Positions 39,047 to 52,148 of a DNA stretch of 64,000 nucleotides are shown here, in pieces. Location: positions 51,772-115,771 of the forward strand of contig CALYLX010000010.1 in assembly GCA_944990035.1 (NCBI GenBank), written 5' to 3'. Below the pieces are notes generated by a model that worked only from the letters and a program-made list of their open reading frames with translations, was not told the origin of the DNA and ran no database searches. Source of the stretch: Clitopilus passeckerianus (Eukaryota > Basidiomycota > Agaricomycetes > Agaricales > Entolomataceae). Numbering within the stretch: position 1 is the first letter of the stretch; each line of letters starts with the position of its first letter. Made by a program: the position numbers and the translations under genes.

Positions 39047-39508
39047 TTGGACAATTAGGTATTTTCTTGTCAATAATGTGTCTTTCGTATTTGCAAGTTG
39101 TCGTATAGAACACCATATATCACTACTTATGTTACTGTATGTGTACCCAGTGTAAATAATAACAGGAAATCAATCATTTCATGCACTACAGGAGCTTGAG
39201 ACGGGCAGGGAAGCTGAATGGGGTTACTGTGCAGCCAATTCCCAGAATTCGAGATTTCAAAGTTTTCTGCATTCAACATTGATCATGGTATGTTTCGGCT
39301 AGCTTCACCGACAACGACTTCATCTTCTATCCTATGCACCACCCAAAGCTGAAAGCCTAACTATCATACAAGAGCTTGAGAAAGAGTCATACGCCGTTGA
39401 CCTGAGTCATCGATCCATTCGGCTCCTCATACAATCGGGCGAATACAAACGACTTGATCTGGACAAACAGAAGAAGAGAGAGATACAGACGCAGGCCCCT
39501 CCTGAAGG
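39047..39508. other. Intergenic region between INO80 and the DExH helicase
   Basis: This 462-bp spacer lies between two genes in the same direction and would hold the INO80 3' end and the helicase promoter. I see no exon or distinctive motif. Confidence 0.5.
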
Positions 39509-42500
39509 ATGGCAAAAAAGAAGAAAACTCAGCTGAAGCCAGTTGCCCGCGGATTCGCCACCACCTCCGTACCAAAGAAGCTTACACCTGCTCCCGTCGA
39601 TGAACCAACTCTGGCTGCGGAAGATGCAGAGCCGGGCGACAAGGTTGACGGGGATGCCCACGGTATTCCTGCAGGAAGCACCAATGTCGCTACAAGCCAG
39701 GAACCTGATTTGGCTCAAGTCGAGCAACAGGAGTTACAAGCCTTGGTGGAGAAGCTGCAAGATAAAACAGAGAAGGAGATAGTTCGGTGCGAATCAAGTC
39801 GTGGGTTGTATACATGAACTAACGTAGCTTCAGGACAATCAAGGTAGATCCATGGGCTGTAATTGCACGTCGTGGAGGGTTTACTTATGGAACTTTAGGC
39901 GCTTGAAACTGAGAGGCGCTTTTCCAAAACTCTGCCAGTTCTGGAACTTGATCCTCAGGTGGCGAATTCTATCATCGAGTACGCCGTGGAGAGCTCCAAT
40001 TCACAGGCAGAGAGTATGCATCCGTGCTATCTGTTTCCCTTCTCAAGTGCTAATAAAAGATTAGCAGTCCAAGCTGCTCTGGAAGACTACTCGGAAGATC
40101 AGGCGCTTCATAGAGTGGGTATCACGTATGGAGCGCTTCGTCGCCTGGGTTATTCTGAGGCCCGCGTGTTGGAATGCCTAAACGCCATCAGAGGGGTTGA
40201 ACTCGATGAAGCGTTTGAATGGGTATGTTGTTAAGTATCATATATTGACGAGGGATTGATCACTGTTCCAGCTGTGTTTGCACTGCTCGCTGGATGAACT
40301 TGAGAATGATGGTAAATTTCCAGCTTTGAGAGGCGGCAGTTTCTGACACGCCATTCTTCGTAGGACTAACCCCCGAAGCGAAGCCTTCCACTAAATCTGG
40401 TTCGACACAAACCCCTCAGACACCACGGACACCATCGCAGTTCCAGATAACCCCATCATCTACAGGCCTCACGACACCCCCAACTCCGGCAAGGCTTGAC
40501 GCAAATGCGCCCGAGTTCCGACCATCTGGACTCCTGTTCAACCAGGCCAAACCTTCCCCCCAAAACATGCCGACTGGCGACCTGACCCAGGACAACTCGA
40601 GCACTAAGCAGTCATCTGGCACAGATTCCGGCCGTTCGTCTCCGGGCACCCTTGATCCAACTGGGCAATATGTCCAGTTGAAGCTGCAGTTCGACGCTAT
40701 TCAATACAAGAAGGATGCGAGGAACCGCGACAAAGCTGAAAGGCTGCAAAGGAAGCTTACAGAGCTCAAGTCAGACTACATGTTCAGCCAGAAGGAGGCA
40801 AATGCGCTGTACCAGATAGAGCGCAAAAAGGTTGATGCTGCTACTCTCAAAAAGAAACTGGAGGGCAAAGAAGACTTATCCTCTCCTGCTCCTGCTGCTC
40901 CCATCAACTTGAAGTCTGAATCTGGCCGATCTTTGGCACCGTTGCCCGCCCCGGATGGCGAAAGTGATGATGAACAGGAAGGGGGCATGTTCTCAATTTT
41001 GGAGTCACTTCCAGAAACGGAGACGACTAAAGAAGGGACCACGATTACCATTAGAGAAATGGCGCTACCGAAGCATTGGTCTGGTCGGACTCCCAAAGCA
41101 CTACTTAAGGAGATGGTGGCCAAACAGGATCGCTACGCAGCTATATCCTACAGGATGATATCCGGCCACAGCCGAGCGAAGAGAGCCTCCGTAACCATAC
41201 GATGGGAAGGTCGCTCTATAGGCGAGTGGACAATGGAGGACATCGCCTGTCATGACGAAACACAGGCAGAGCAGTATATTTCCACAGTGGCCCTCCATGC
41301 TATAACCATTCCGTTGACAGAAGGTTTCACTGCAATACCTCTATCCAACACGGGCCAAACATTCTTTAGAACGTTCCCTGCGGTATTTCGGGATCTTTGG
41401 GACGAACTAGAAATCAAGAGGAAGGAACGCGATGACGAAATTAACCGTGAGGCCTGGAAGAAATTACGGACCATTGTCCATGAGAAATACGATAGCAACG
41501 AAAAAGTTGGTTTCCGCACGCATGAAAATCTGGTACTTAGAGCTGACATTAACGTAGGTTCAGACTAAAAGCTCTAGGCAGGTTCAAGATGGCATCCAGC
41601 GCTCGTCTGGTCAAAATTCTATGACAAGAAATCTCGAAATTTCAGAGCAAGTCGCGTCTCTGTACGAACAGTGTCACAGTAGCACTGCATACGACGAAAT
41701 GCTGGTAAATCATACCTCAGAGAACTGTCAATTCACCTTTCATCACCATCCTGCAGGCACATCGGAATCTACTTCCCATTGCGGGCTATCGGAAGGAGAT
41801 TCTTTCTACTCTAGAAGAGTCACAGATTCTTGTCCTAAGTGGAGAAACTGGGTGGTACGTAGTACCAGGTGTCCATCCCGCGGTTCTACTTTAACCGCAT
41901 GACTTTACACAGTGGCAAGTCGACACAGGTCCCCAGCTTCATCCTTGAAGACCAGCTTTCTCGTGGGAAACACTGCAAGATCTATTGCACAGAACCTCGA
42001 CGAATATCAGCGATATCACTGGCCCAGCGTGATTTGATTTCAACCCCCTCTGAGTGTCAAGCGTAATCTTACATCAAAAATTGCAGGGGTATCGCAGGAG
42101 CTCGGGGAGTCTCCGAATGCGCTTGGAACAGTTAACTCCCTCGTCGGCTATTCCATACGTTTAGAGAGCAATACTTCTCGCAATACGTGCCTGACATTTG
42201 TCACTAATGGTATTGCCCTTCGCATGCTGGAAGGGGGCTCAGGCCCAGCTGGTCAGGGTACCGCTTTCGATGAGATCACTGTGGGTTTGCTATCAACTGC
42301 TTTATGTCTAGTTTGGCTGATCCAATTCCAGCATATAATTATCGACGAAGTTGGTCAAAGTTTATATCCACCGGATCATCCACTCAATGCCCTCTAGGTC
42401 CATGAACGCACGATAGAATCCGACTTCCTACTGATCGTTCTGAAATCGCTCTTGCGACAAAGGCCCGACCTAAGGCAGGCCCTTGATTGACTCCATGATT

Positions 42501-45019
42501 GACCCCGATTAACTGACCTTGGTCTATAGGGTAATCCTTATGTCTGCAACACTGGATGCGGAAAAGATATCAACATACTTCGATGGATGCCCTACCTTCC
42601 ATGTGCCAGGACGTACTTTCCCTGTCAACGTCAATTACCTCGAAGATGCGGTTGAGCTCACAAAATGGACCATAAACGAGACCTCACCTTTCGCCAGGCG
42701 ATGTTAGTCAGCTCCATGACCTTTTTCATTTGTAGGCTAATTATACGCTCGGCAGTGCACGACAAATATTATCAGACGAAAGGTCGCGACTGGTCAGAAG
42801 ACGCTGTCCTACCAGATGACGACGGGGACGAGGCCACACAGAAGGATGTCAAACTTGAGAAACGTTACTCTGCTGAGACTACCACTACAATCAACCTTCT
42901 CGACGAGCGGCTAATACCGTTCGATCTCATTGTTCGCCTTCTAGAGACGATTTGTTGCGATTCAAGATATGCAGATTATTCTCCAGCTATCTTAGTGTTC
43001 ATGCCTGGTATCGGTGAAATCCGCCGGCTCAATGATGCGCTAATGGAGCACCAAACCTTTGGTTCAGAGGGGAAATTCCGCATCTATCCCCTTCACTCAA
43101 CCCTATCGAGTGAAAATCAAAGTGCGGTCTTTGACATACCCCCCCAAGGCATTCGTAAAATAGTGATAGGTGCGATTGGTCCGCTCAACCGATTCAAAAT
43201 TCTCTGACCACTTCCTTCCAGCAACGAATATTGCCGAGACCGGTATCACCATACCTGATGTAACCTGTGTGATCGACACAGGCAAGCATCGAGAGATGCG
43301 ATTCGACGAGAAGCGCCAGATCAGCCGTCTTGTAGAGACATTCATTGCTAGAAGCAATGCGGCCCAAAGGCGAGGGCGAGCCGGACGTGTCAGAGAAGGC
43401 ATCTGCTTCCATCTATTCACTAAACTTCGTTGTGATACTCAGGTAATTCCTGGCTCTTTTACTTCAAACGAAGTCAGAACATCTCAATCTGTTCTCTTTT
43501 TTCAGATGGCAGAGAGCCCCCTACCCGAGATGATGCGTCTGAGCCTCGCTGATCTCGCTCTTCGAATCAAAATTATGAAGGTCAACTTCGGCTCCTCGAT
43601 CGAGAATGTATTATCGCAGGCCTTGGACCCGCCAACTTCGATCAATATCCAAAGAGCAGTTGCGATGTTGGTGGAGGTCCGAGCCCTCACGCCATCTGAA
43701 GACATCACCCCCATGGGCAGGTTATTGAGCAAGCTCCCAACAGACGTGCATTTGGGCAAATTCCTGTTGATTGCTACCATCTTGCGCTGCCTGGATCCTG
43801 CCTTGACAATCGCTGCTGCTCTTAACTCAAAGTCACCGTTTGTAACGCCGTTCGGACAGGAGCAGGAAGCGGATCGTGCCAAGCAGGCCTTCAGAGTCGG
43901 TTCGTGGAATTCTACGTCCAATGGCATCCATCCTCATATTCCACAGAGAACTCGGACTTCCTCACCATACACCACGCGTTTTCAAGTTGGCGACAGGCCT
44001 CTACTAATCCGAGTTTTGTACGAAAATTCTGTCGAACCAATTACCTCAGCCACCAGGTATGTTCCATCTTTTCTGGGTGATTCATTCTGACACGATATAA
44101 TATCCAGAATTTACAACAAATCGAAGATTTACGACAGCAATTCCTTGGGTATGTCTTGGATTACACCCATCCACTTGCTTCTCTGGTTCACAAAAGCCTC
44201 TAGTTATCTTGTCGACTCTAATTTCATCCGGGTGGACAAAGGATTTGTCCGCGAACTGAGCAGGTACGAACCCTAAAGACACCTCCCCTACATCGGGGAT
44301 TCTCAACTTATCAACTCTTGGCGTTCTTAGAGCGCGATATGGACGCAACAGAAATCGATTTGTCCATGTCCCTCAAGAGCTTAATGTCAACGCCAACAAT
44401 ACTTTTCTAGTGAACGCCGCACTAGCTGCAGGGTTGTTTCCGAAGGTTCTTTCTGTCGATTCTGCCAATAGCCAAATGCGGACACTATCCAACAATCAAG
44501 TCGCATTCATTCACCCCTCTTCCGCCAATTTTGGGCGAAGAATAGCGGATTTTGGAGTAAACTATCTGTCTTACTTCACGCTCATGTCAGTCCCACCGGC
44601 AGCATTAATTCTGGAGCCGAAAGACTCGCTCACATACTTTGTTTCAGGCATTCCAAGAAGCTGTATGCCTGGGAAATAGGGCCTGTTGACGACATAGCGC
44701 TTGTCCTACTGTGCGGGGAATGCGATTTCAAGGTCGGCCTTAGGAGTTGTTAAACTGTTGTTACCTTCCGAATTAATCACCGCACAAACAGCTTGCAGCA
44801 GGTTCAGCTATTATAGACCGTAAACTCAAGTTCAGGATATCACCCAAATCCAACATCGCACTCAAGATACTTCGCGGTCGCCTTGCTGAACTCCTGTCTG
44901 ATCAGTTCCGGGGTAAACCCTTAAAGGAATCCCAGATTTGGTGGAACGCAGGCGCAATAAAAGTTCTAGGTAAATTAGAATGGGAACCCAAGGAGCAGCC
45001 TAGCATTATCCTATCTTAG
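39509..45019 (+). CDS. DExH RNA helicase, DHX29/DHX57/YLR419W (ucp12) type
   Basis: Model: 22 exons from 39509 to 45019, 1449 aa, all junctions in phase. N-terminus: Lys-rich start, then a UBA-like segment (YGALRRLGYSEARVLECLNA) and an RWD-like region before the motor. Motor: GETGCGKSTQVPSFI (motif I, about 655), CTEPRRISAISLAQR (Ia), IIIDEVHERTIESDF (II), LMSATLD (III), AILVFMPG, ATNIAETGITIPD, and QRRGRAGR (VI), then HA2 and OB-fold regions ending WEIGPVDDIALVLLCGE. Relatives aid 48S scanning or act in RNA decay. Exon 2 is 10 nt (39834-39843), another is 18 nt (42332-42349), and one intron (42475-42529) is GC-AG. The weakest junction is at 41505/41582. Many apparent stops all fall in introns, so it is not a pseudogene. 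Confidence 0.88.
42475..42529 (+). other. GC-AG intron in the DExH helicase gene
   Basis: This 55-bp intron has donor CTAAG|GCAGGC and acceptor TCTATAG. It joins RPDL to RVILMSATLD, the standard helicase motif III context. There is no GT near the donor that could replace it. Confidence 0.82.
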
Positions 45020-45226
45020 GTAGACAAGACAAGGCCATAGACATCCTATTCTATTTGCGCGCGGGACGTTTCAAAAAGTCGCAAATGTATAATCAGCATA
45101 ATGATAGCTCTGTTCGTACACATGCAGCATATCCAGAACATGCCCGGGAGTAATATAAGCGACTGAATTCACCAAGATGGTTGAGGCTTGTCGTATAGGA
45201 GATCAGTATGGAGGACGACGATACAT

Positions 45227-45828
45227 CTATTCCTCATCCTCGTCATCACCAGCAGCACTATTAGGTTGGTGAGATGGCTGGGGACATGGGCGACAAAATA
45301 AAAAACATACGCGATGTTGTAGAAGCGGAGTTGGTACTTGTCCTTTGCGGAAGCAACGACACTAGAGCAATGGTCAAAAACATGGTTTTAGAGGCTCAAT
45401 CACCAAGGACCTACCGAATCCAATCCCTGAGGCTGTTCTTCTTCAAGAACTTTTTAGTGAGGTACTTCAAGTAGCGCTTTGAAAGGGGGATGTTGGAGGT
45501 GACGGTGATTTTAGTGTTGCCTATGTATAGGTTAAGTGTCATATAGCTATTTGAGAGGTGTTAAACACTGACCATCGCGGGTAATCTTGATGTTGTCACC
45601 GAGCTGTCCAGCCTTTCCATCGACCTTGATACGGTCATGAAGATACTTCTCGAAGTCTGCACCGTCGAAGACACCATCGGCTGCAGGCTTAGAGTAGTCG
45701 ATAACAAACTTGTGCTTGGTAGCAGCAGCTTTTCCAGAGGCGGCCTTGGGCTGAAAGAAGAAGAAAAACCCGGTGTGAGCCTACTGAGAAGGTAACTCAG
45801 CAAAGCGGTACCAAGGTTTACTGACCAT
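45227..45828 (-). CDS. RPL22: 60S ribosomal protein L22 (eL22)
   Basis: Model: complement(join(45227..45257, 45311..45361, 45415..45520, 45573..45750, 45826..45828)), 122 aa. The sequence reads [20 protein letters not shown], then [60 protein letters not shown], and an acidic end ([10 protein letters not shown]), clearly eL22. The first coding exon is only the ATG, separated from the rest by a 75-bp intron. It is head-to-head with CBF5 (248 bp between ATGs), pairing a ribosomal protein with an rRNA-modification enzyme. Confidence 0.95.
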
Positions 45829-46076
45829 TTTGTCGGAGGTGTCTTGAGGAACGACGAAGATGTGCTTGAGGATATCAAGGGCGTTGATCAGTTCATAGTT
45901 TTGTATACTATACAGCAGTGAATAAGGTTTGATTCCATGATCGCAAAGATCCGGCACTGCTAACCCCAGGGAGTTAAGCTAAATTTCCGGTTTGGAATTC
46001 CGACGATTCTTTGAACCGGGGAGCCTTCAAGAGCTCGACTTCGTTACGCCTGACGACGACCAAGTATCAAAAAGCA

Positions 46077-47892
<1,816 letters not shown>

Positions 47893-48159
47893 TTTTCCAC
47901 TGTAGGCCTGCATTTATCTGTACTATTTGTTGTGTCCATACTTGCCATATCAACTGACTTATTTTTCGCGCCTCAGTCATCGGTATAATGTATTAGTATT
48001 CATACCAGACATCTGAGTATTGTAAGGATAGTGTCGACGTTGACTCGAAAAAAAGGTTAAAAGGTAAAGTATGAATCAGCTGCAGCATGTCGTCGAGACA
48101 TCGTCCAAGAGGGAGAAAAACCCGTTGTGAAAAGAATCGAAATCAGATAACCCTAGACT

Positions 48160-49519
48160 CTATAGGAATGCTGCGAAAAGGGCGACAGCAGCAGCAGCAA
48201 TACCTGCGCTGCCAAAGCTGAGGGAAACAGCACCGTTGCCAGTGGGAGTGGCAGATGGCGCATTTGCGGCAGCAGCAGTTCCGTTGAGAGTCTTGGCAAG
48301 GCCCTGGAAGGCGGTGAAGTTGCGTGCCGAGGTCTCGACTGGGTTAACGGCGCTGTACAATGTGATGAGACGATATTTAGACGAAGGAATAAAGGAGAAC
48401 ACTCACAAGACCATGCCAGCGCCACAGTGGCTGGCGGGGGTCTTTTGGCGGCAGTAGGCCCAGATAGGCTGAGTGTCGTTAACGGTGATTGTCCAGGTAG
48501 GGAATTGAGTGACGCCGTCAGCGACCGATTGGAAGTCAGAGTCAAAGCCACCGTCGAGCTTGCGGCATGGGTCGGCGAAGGAAGACTGAGTGACGGTGTG
48601 GTTCTTCTGGTGGCTATGATACGAGGTTAGAAGTTGACGTATCTAAAAGACTTAGCGCACTTACAATTCGAAGACGATGGTATCACGGGGTTGAGCGGCA
48701 ACGAATGGAGGGTCGAATGTGAGCTTTCCGGGTCCACCAACAACGACGGTGTGAACAGCACCCTGAGGAGAGACGGGGGTGGGGTCGGGAGAGCCGGGAT
48801 ATGAGCTGTAAGTTGTGGTCCAGACATCGGATCCAAGGGTAACAGTCTGTGTAACGGGGGTTACTTCAGGAGCAGGGGGGATAGTGTAACCGCCGTAAGC
48901 AGCTGTTGCGACACCAGTAGGGGCGGCGGTGGCCGAGGCAGCCGCAGCGGAAAGGCTGGCACCGACGGCGAGGGCGGACTTCTTGAAGTTGGTGAAAGAG
49001 TTGGGTGCACCATCCTGACCACAGTTGACGGCGAAGACCATTCCAGCACCGCAGTGGCTGGCGGGGGTCTTGGCAGCTTGCTTGCAGTAAACCCAGATTG
49101 GTTGGGTCTGGTAAAATTCAACATCAGTCAAAGACAGATGAAGGCGGGATAAAGAATTGCTCACATCGTTGACAGAGAGAGTCCAGGTAGGCAAGTTATC
49201 AGTTTGGTTGGCAGCAACGGGCATGAAACCAGAGTCGAAACCGCCATCCTTGAGACCGCAAGGATCGGCGAATGAAGACTGGGTCACAGTGTGGTTTTTG
49301 GGGTTGAAATGGAATACAACTTGATCACCAGGCTGTGCTGACTGTGATTTAAACGACTATCAGTACCATGACTTGCGCCACTCATGATCATGAACAACTC
49401 ACGATCGCCTCGGGGACAAATTCAAGCTTCCCTCCTTGACCGCCGACTTGGACATCGTACACTGCAGCTGAAACAAAGGGCAACAAAACAAGGCCCAAAG
49501 AGAAAGTAGAGGCAAACAT
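48160..49519 (-). CDS. GPI-anchored extracellular protein with two cupredoxin domains
   Basis: Model: complement(join(48160..48352, 48407..48613, 48665..49107, 49165..49341, 49403..49519)), 378 aa. A signal peptide (MFASTFSLGLVLLPFVSAA) is followed by two blue-copper-like domains. Each carries NHTVTQSSFADPC, W.YC and SHCGAGMVFAVN, giving the His...Cys...His...Met set of a type 1 copper site. A Ser/Ala/Thr-rich linker joins them, and the C-terminus (GIAAAAVALFAAFL) is a GPI-attachment signal. Such serine-rich cupredoxin proteins are common on basidiomycete cell walls; copper binding and role are inferred. The two domains are close in sequence but are cut by introns at different places. Confidence 0.88.
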
Positions 49520-50476
49520 CGCTAGCGGTGTAGAATATATAGAAGAAAAGAAGGCAAATCAACTGTCCTCAGGACAGGAAGGAAATTGAAGAAGGGCGAA
49601 AGGTGAAAGTAAGGAAGCAGGAAAAATGCCTCATTCTGAGCTTTTATGTAGGCTGGGTACCTTGGTTACAATGGTATTGTTCACTTTCCATAATGGTACC
49701 GCTGCGTTGGGTTGACCGCGTTTGTTACCCATATGGGCCATATGATTGGTCGACGCCTGTCATATAATTGACAGAAAAGTTCTATTTCCGTACTCCAAAT
49801 ACAATGAAGGCAAAAGCTGAACAAAAGGCCACTTGTTTTCTTCTCTGCCTCTTTTATGTGGACGATCGGGCAAGGGCGCAGCAATGAAACACACCGCCAT
49901 GGGGAACACAAACAAGTTTGAGGTTATGTTCGCACCCAAATCCCCCCGAGACCGTGGTCCAATCGCTAGGTATCAATATCAGCTTGTTGAATGAATTTAG
50001 CGTGCCAGCTGGCGTTGATGAAAGATGGAGGAATTTCGTGACTGTTGCAATTACGTGATCTGCGTATCTAGGGTCCCTGACTTGACAATTCCTGGCACAT
50101 TCGGCGAATCTTCAGATGGCTACATACACTTGTTGACAGCCTGTGGATGCGATGGAATAACTGTGTTACTCGAAATCTTTGTCGCCTACTCGAAAACTGT
50201 TTCGATGAGCTGGCCAAGTAGGATCCCCCTGGCGCTTTTCAGGGTGCTAAGCCTTGGTTGCAATCTCCCCTTGATGGTTTTGAATCTCGCCCTGTCGTGA
50301 TTTACTTGCACTGCCGGTCTCCAACCATCAGATTTTCCACAGGGGACCTACTTAAGCCCATCATCAGCGCTCTCGTTTGACCAATCCCGTTTCCTACGTG
50401 ATTCACCACACTCTCCGTTTCCCCTCCTCAATACCTTTTTAAACGCTTATCCACCGGCTGGTTTCTGGTGTGAACA
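49520..50476. other. Intergenic region between the cupredoxin gene and the MAP kinase
   Basis: At 957 bp this is the longest gene-free stretch of the window, shared as a divergent promoter region. A 91-codon open frame at 50025-50300 has no recognisable features. I looked for pheromone-response-like ACAAAG elements and found no convincing cluster. Confidence 0.5.
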
Positions 50477-51908
50477 ATGTCTTCCCGTAAAGCCTCCAAG
50501 CCTCTCCCCAAGTTCGATATTGGTGAAGATTACCAACTCCTTCATGCCATCGGTGAAGGAGCCTACGGCACGGTCGCTGCTGCGCTGCATAAACCGACGG
50601 GTCGCCAGGTTGCGATCAAGAAGGTTTTGCCTTTCGACCATACCTTGTTCTGCCTCAGGACTCTCCGAGAATTGAAGTTGCTCAAATTCTTCTCGGAGAC
50701 TTGCGTCAACGAAAACGTTTGTCCTTTGTCTGTTCAGCCCGCGCTTAAAACTAACTATCCCGTTCCACAGATCATCTCGATTTTGGACATCATCAAGCCG
50801 CCCTCCCTGGAGTCCTTCAAGGAGATCTACTGTGAGTTATATGCGTACATCGCGCCCATCGATATAGCCTGACCATGTCCACAGTCATCCAGGAGCTGAT
50901 GCAAACTGACTTGCACCGTGTCATTCGTACGCAACACCTGACTGACGACCACTGCCAGGTAATTTCCCTTTATTACAAGTACAAGTTTAGTACAGCACTA
51001 ATATTCTACACCAGTACTTCGTCTACCAGACTCTCCGCGCCTTGAAGTCTATCCACTCTGCTGACATTGTGCACCGGGATTTGAAACCCGCTAATCTCTT
51101 GCTCAATGCCAACTGCGATCTCAAGGTTTGCGACTTCGGTTTGGCTCGAAGCGTTAAGACCAGCGTTCCAGGAGGCAAGGAAGTCGGCCTGATGACGGAA
51201 TATGTTGCCACTCGCTGGTACCGTGCTCCCGAAATCATGCTTTCCTTCAAGATGTACACCAAGGCCATCGACATCTGGGCCGTTGGTTGCATTCTTGCCG
51301 AGCTCCTTACCGGACGACCTCTGTTCCCCGGACGTGACTACAGTCATCAATTGGACCTGATCCTCGACGTGATTGGTACCCCCAGTCTCGACGAGTTCTA
51401 CGCCATTACCTCTCGTCGCTCGCGTGATTACATTCGTGCTCTCCCCATCCGCAAGAAGCGTCCCTTCACGACCTTGTTCCCTCATGCGTCGAAGGAGGCG
51501 ATCGACTTCCTCAACAAGACTTTGGTATGATCTACCTTTCTTAAGGAGCTTGATATAGTTCTGACACTGCTTTCTTGCAGACGTTTGATCCTAAGAAACG
51601 TCTCACTGTTGACGAGGCTCTTGAGCACCCTTATCTCGCAGCCTATGTATGTCGTTTCCCTTACTACCATCATGTGACATCAATCTGACCTGACCATGAT
51701 AGCATGACCCCGACGATGAGCCCGTTGTTGCTCCCCTCAGTCCTTCCTACTTTGAGTTCGATCGTAAGTGCCCTCCTACCTCGGTACTATGAATATTTGA
51801 CTGACTTCTCCTTCAGTTCACAAGGACGATCTCACCAAGGATCAGTTGAAGGAACTTCTCTATGAGGAAGTCCTCTCCTTCGTGCCGTCTATTCAGCAAA
51901 CATCATAA
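50477..51908 (+). CDS. ERK-type MAP kinase, Fus3/Kss1/Cpk1 class
   Basis: Model: join(50477..50716, 50771..50831, 50885..50958, 51015..51524, 51581..51646, 51703..51763, 51817..51908), 367 aa. Glycine loop GEGAYGTV (about 26-33), VAIKKV, HRDLKPANLLLN, DFG in KVCDFGLARSV, and activation loop MTEYVATRWYRAPE with the TEY phosphorylation site at 186-188. The common-docking region is DPDDEP near the C-terminus. TEY, length and the FDPKKRLTVDEALEHPYL segment fit the pheromone/filamentation MAPKs (Fus3, Kss1, Cpk1, Kpp2) rather than the cell-wall kinase (longer) or Hog1 (TGY). Expected to act in mating and invasive growth signalling. Confidence 0.94.
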
Positions 51909-52148
51909 TCTGATCAATCACAACATATACCTGGGAATAATCATTGGCATGGGCTTGACAACGCGTTTAATAACTATCATCGTATACTTCTGCTGTATTC
52001 TTCTGTCGCTGAATATAGAGGAACAAAAATATAACTGAGTGTGGAATATCTGAATGCATGATAACTATTATACAAGGCTAAGTACAATTGGTGGAAGGCA
52101 TGTAAAGTACATTGAGAATAAGGCTATTATATCTTCCTGGTGCAACGC

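Noticed and set aside
39509..45019. The DExH helicase as a decayed pseudogene, because of many short broken frames
   Set aside because: All breaks are explained by 21 introns in phase, and every helicase motif is intact.
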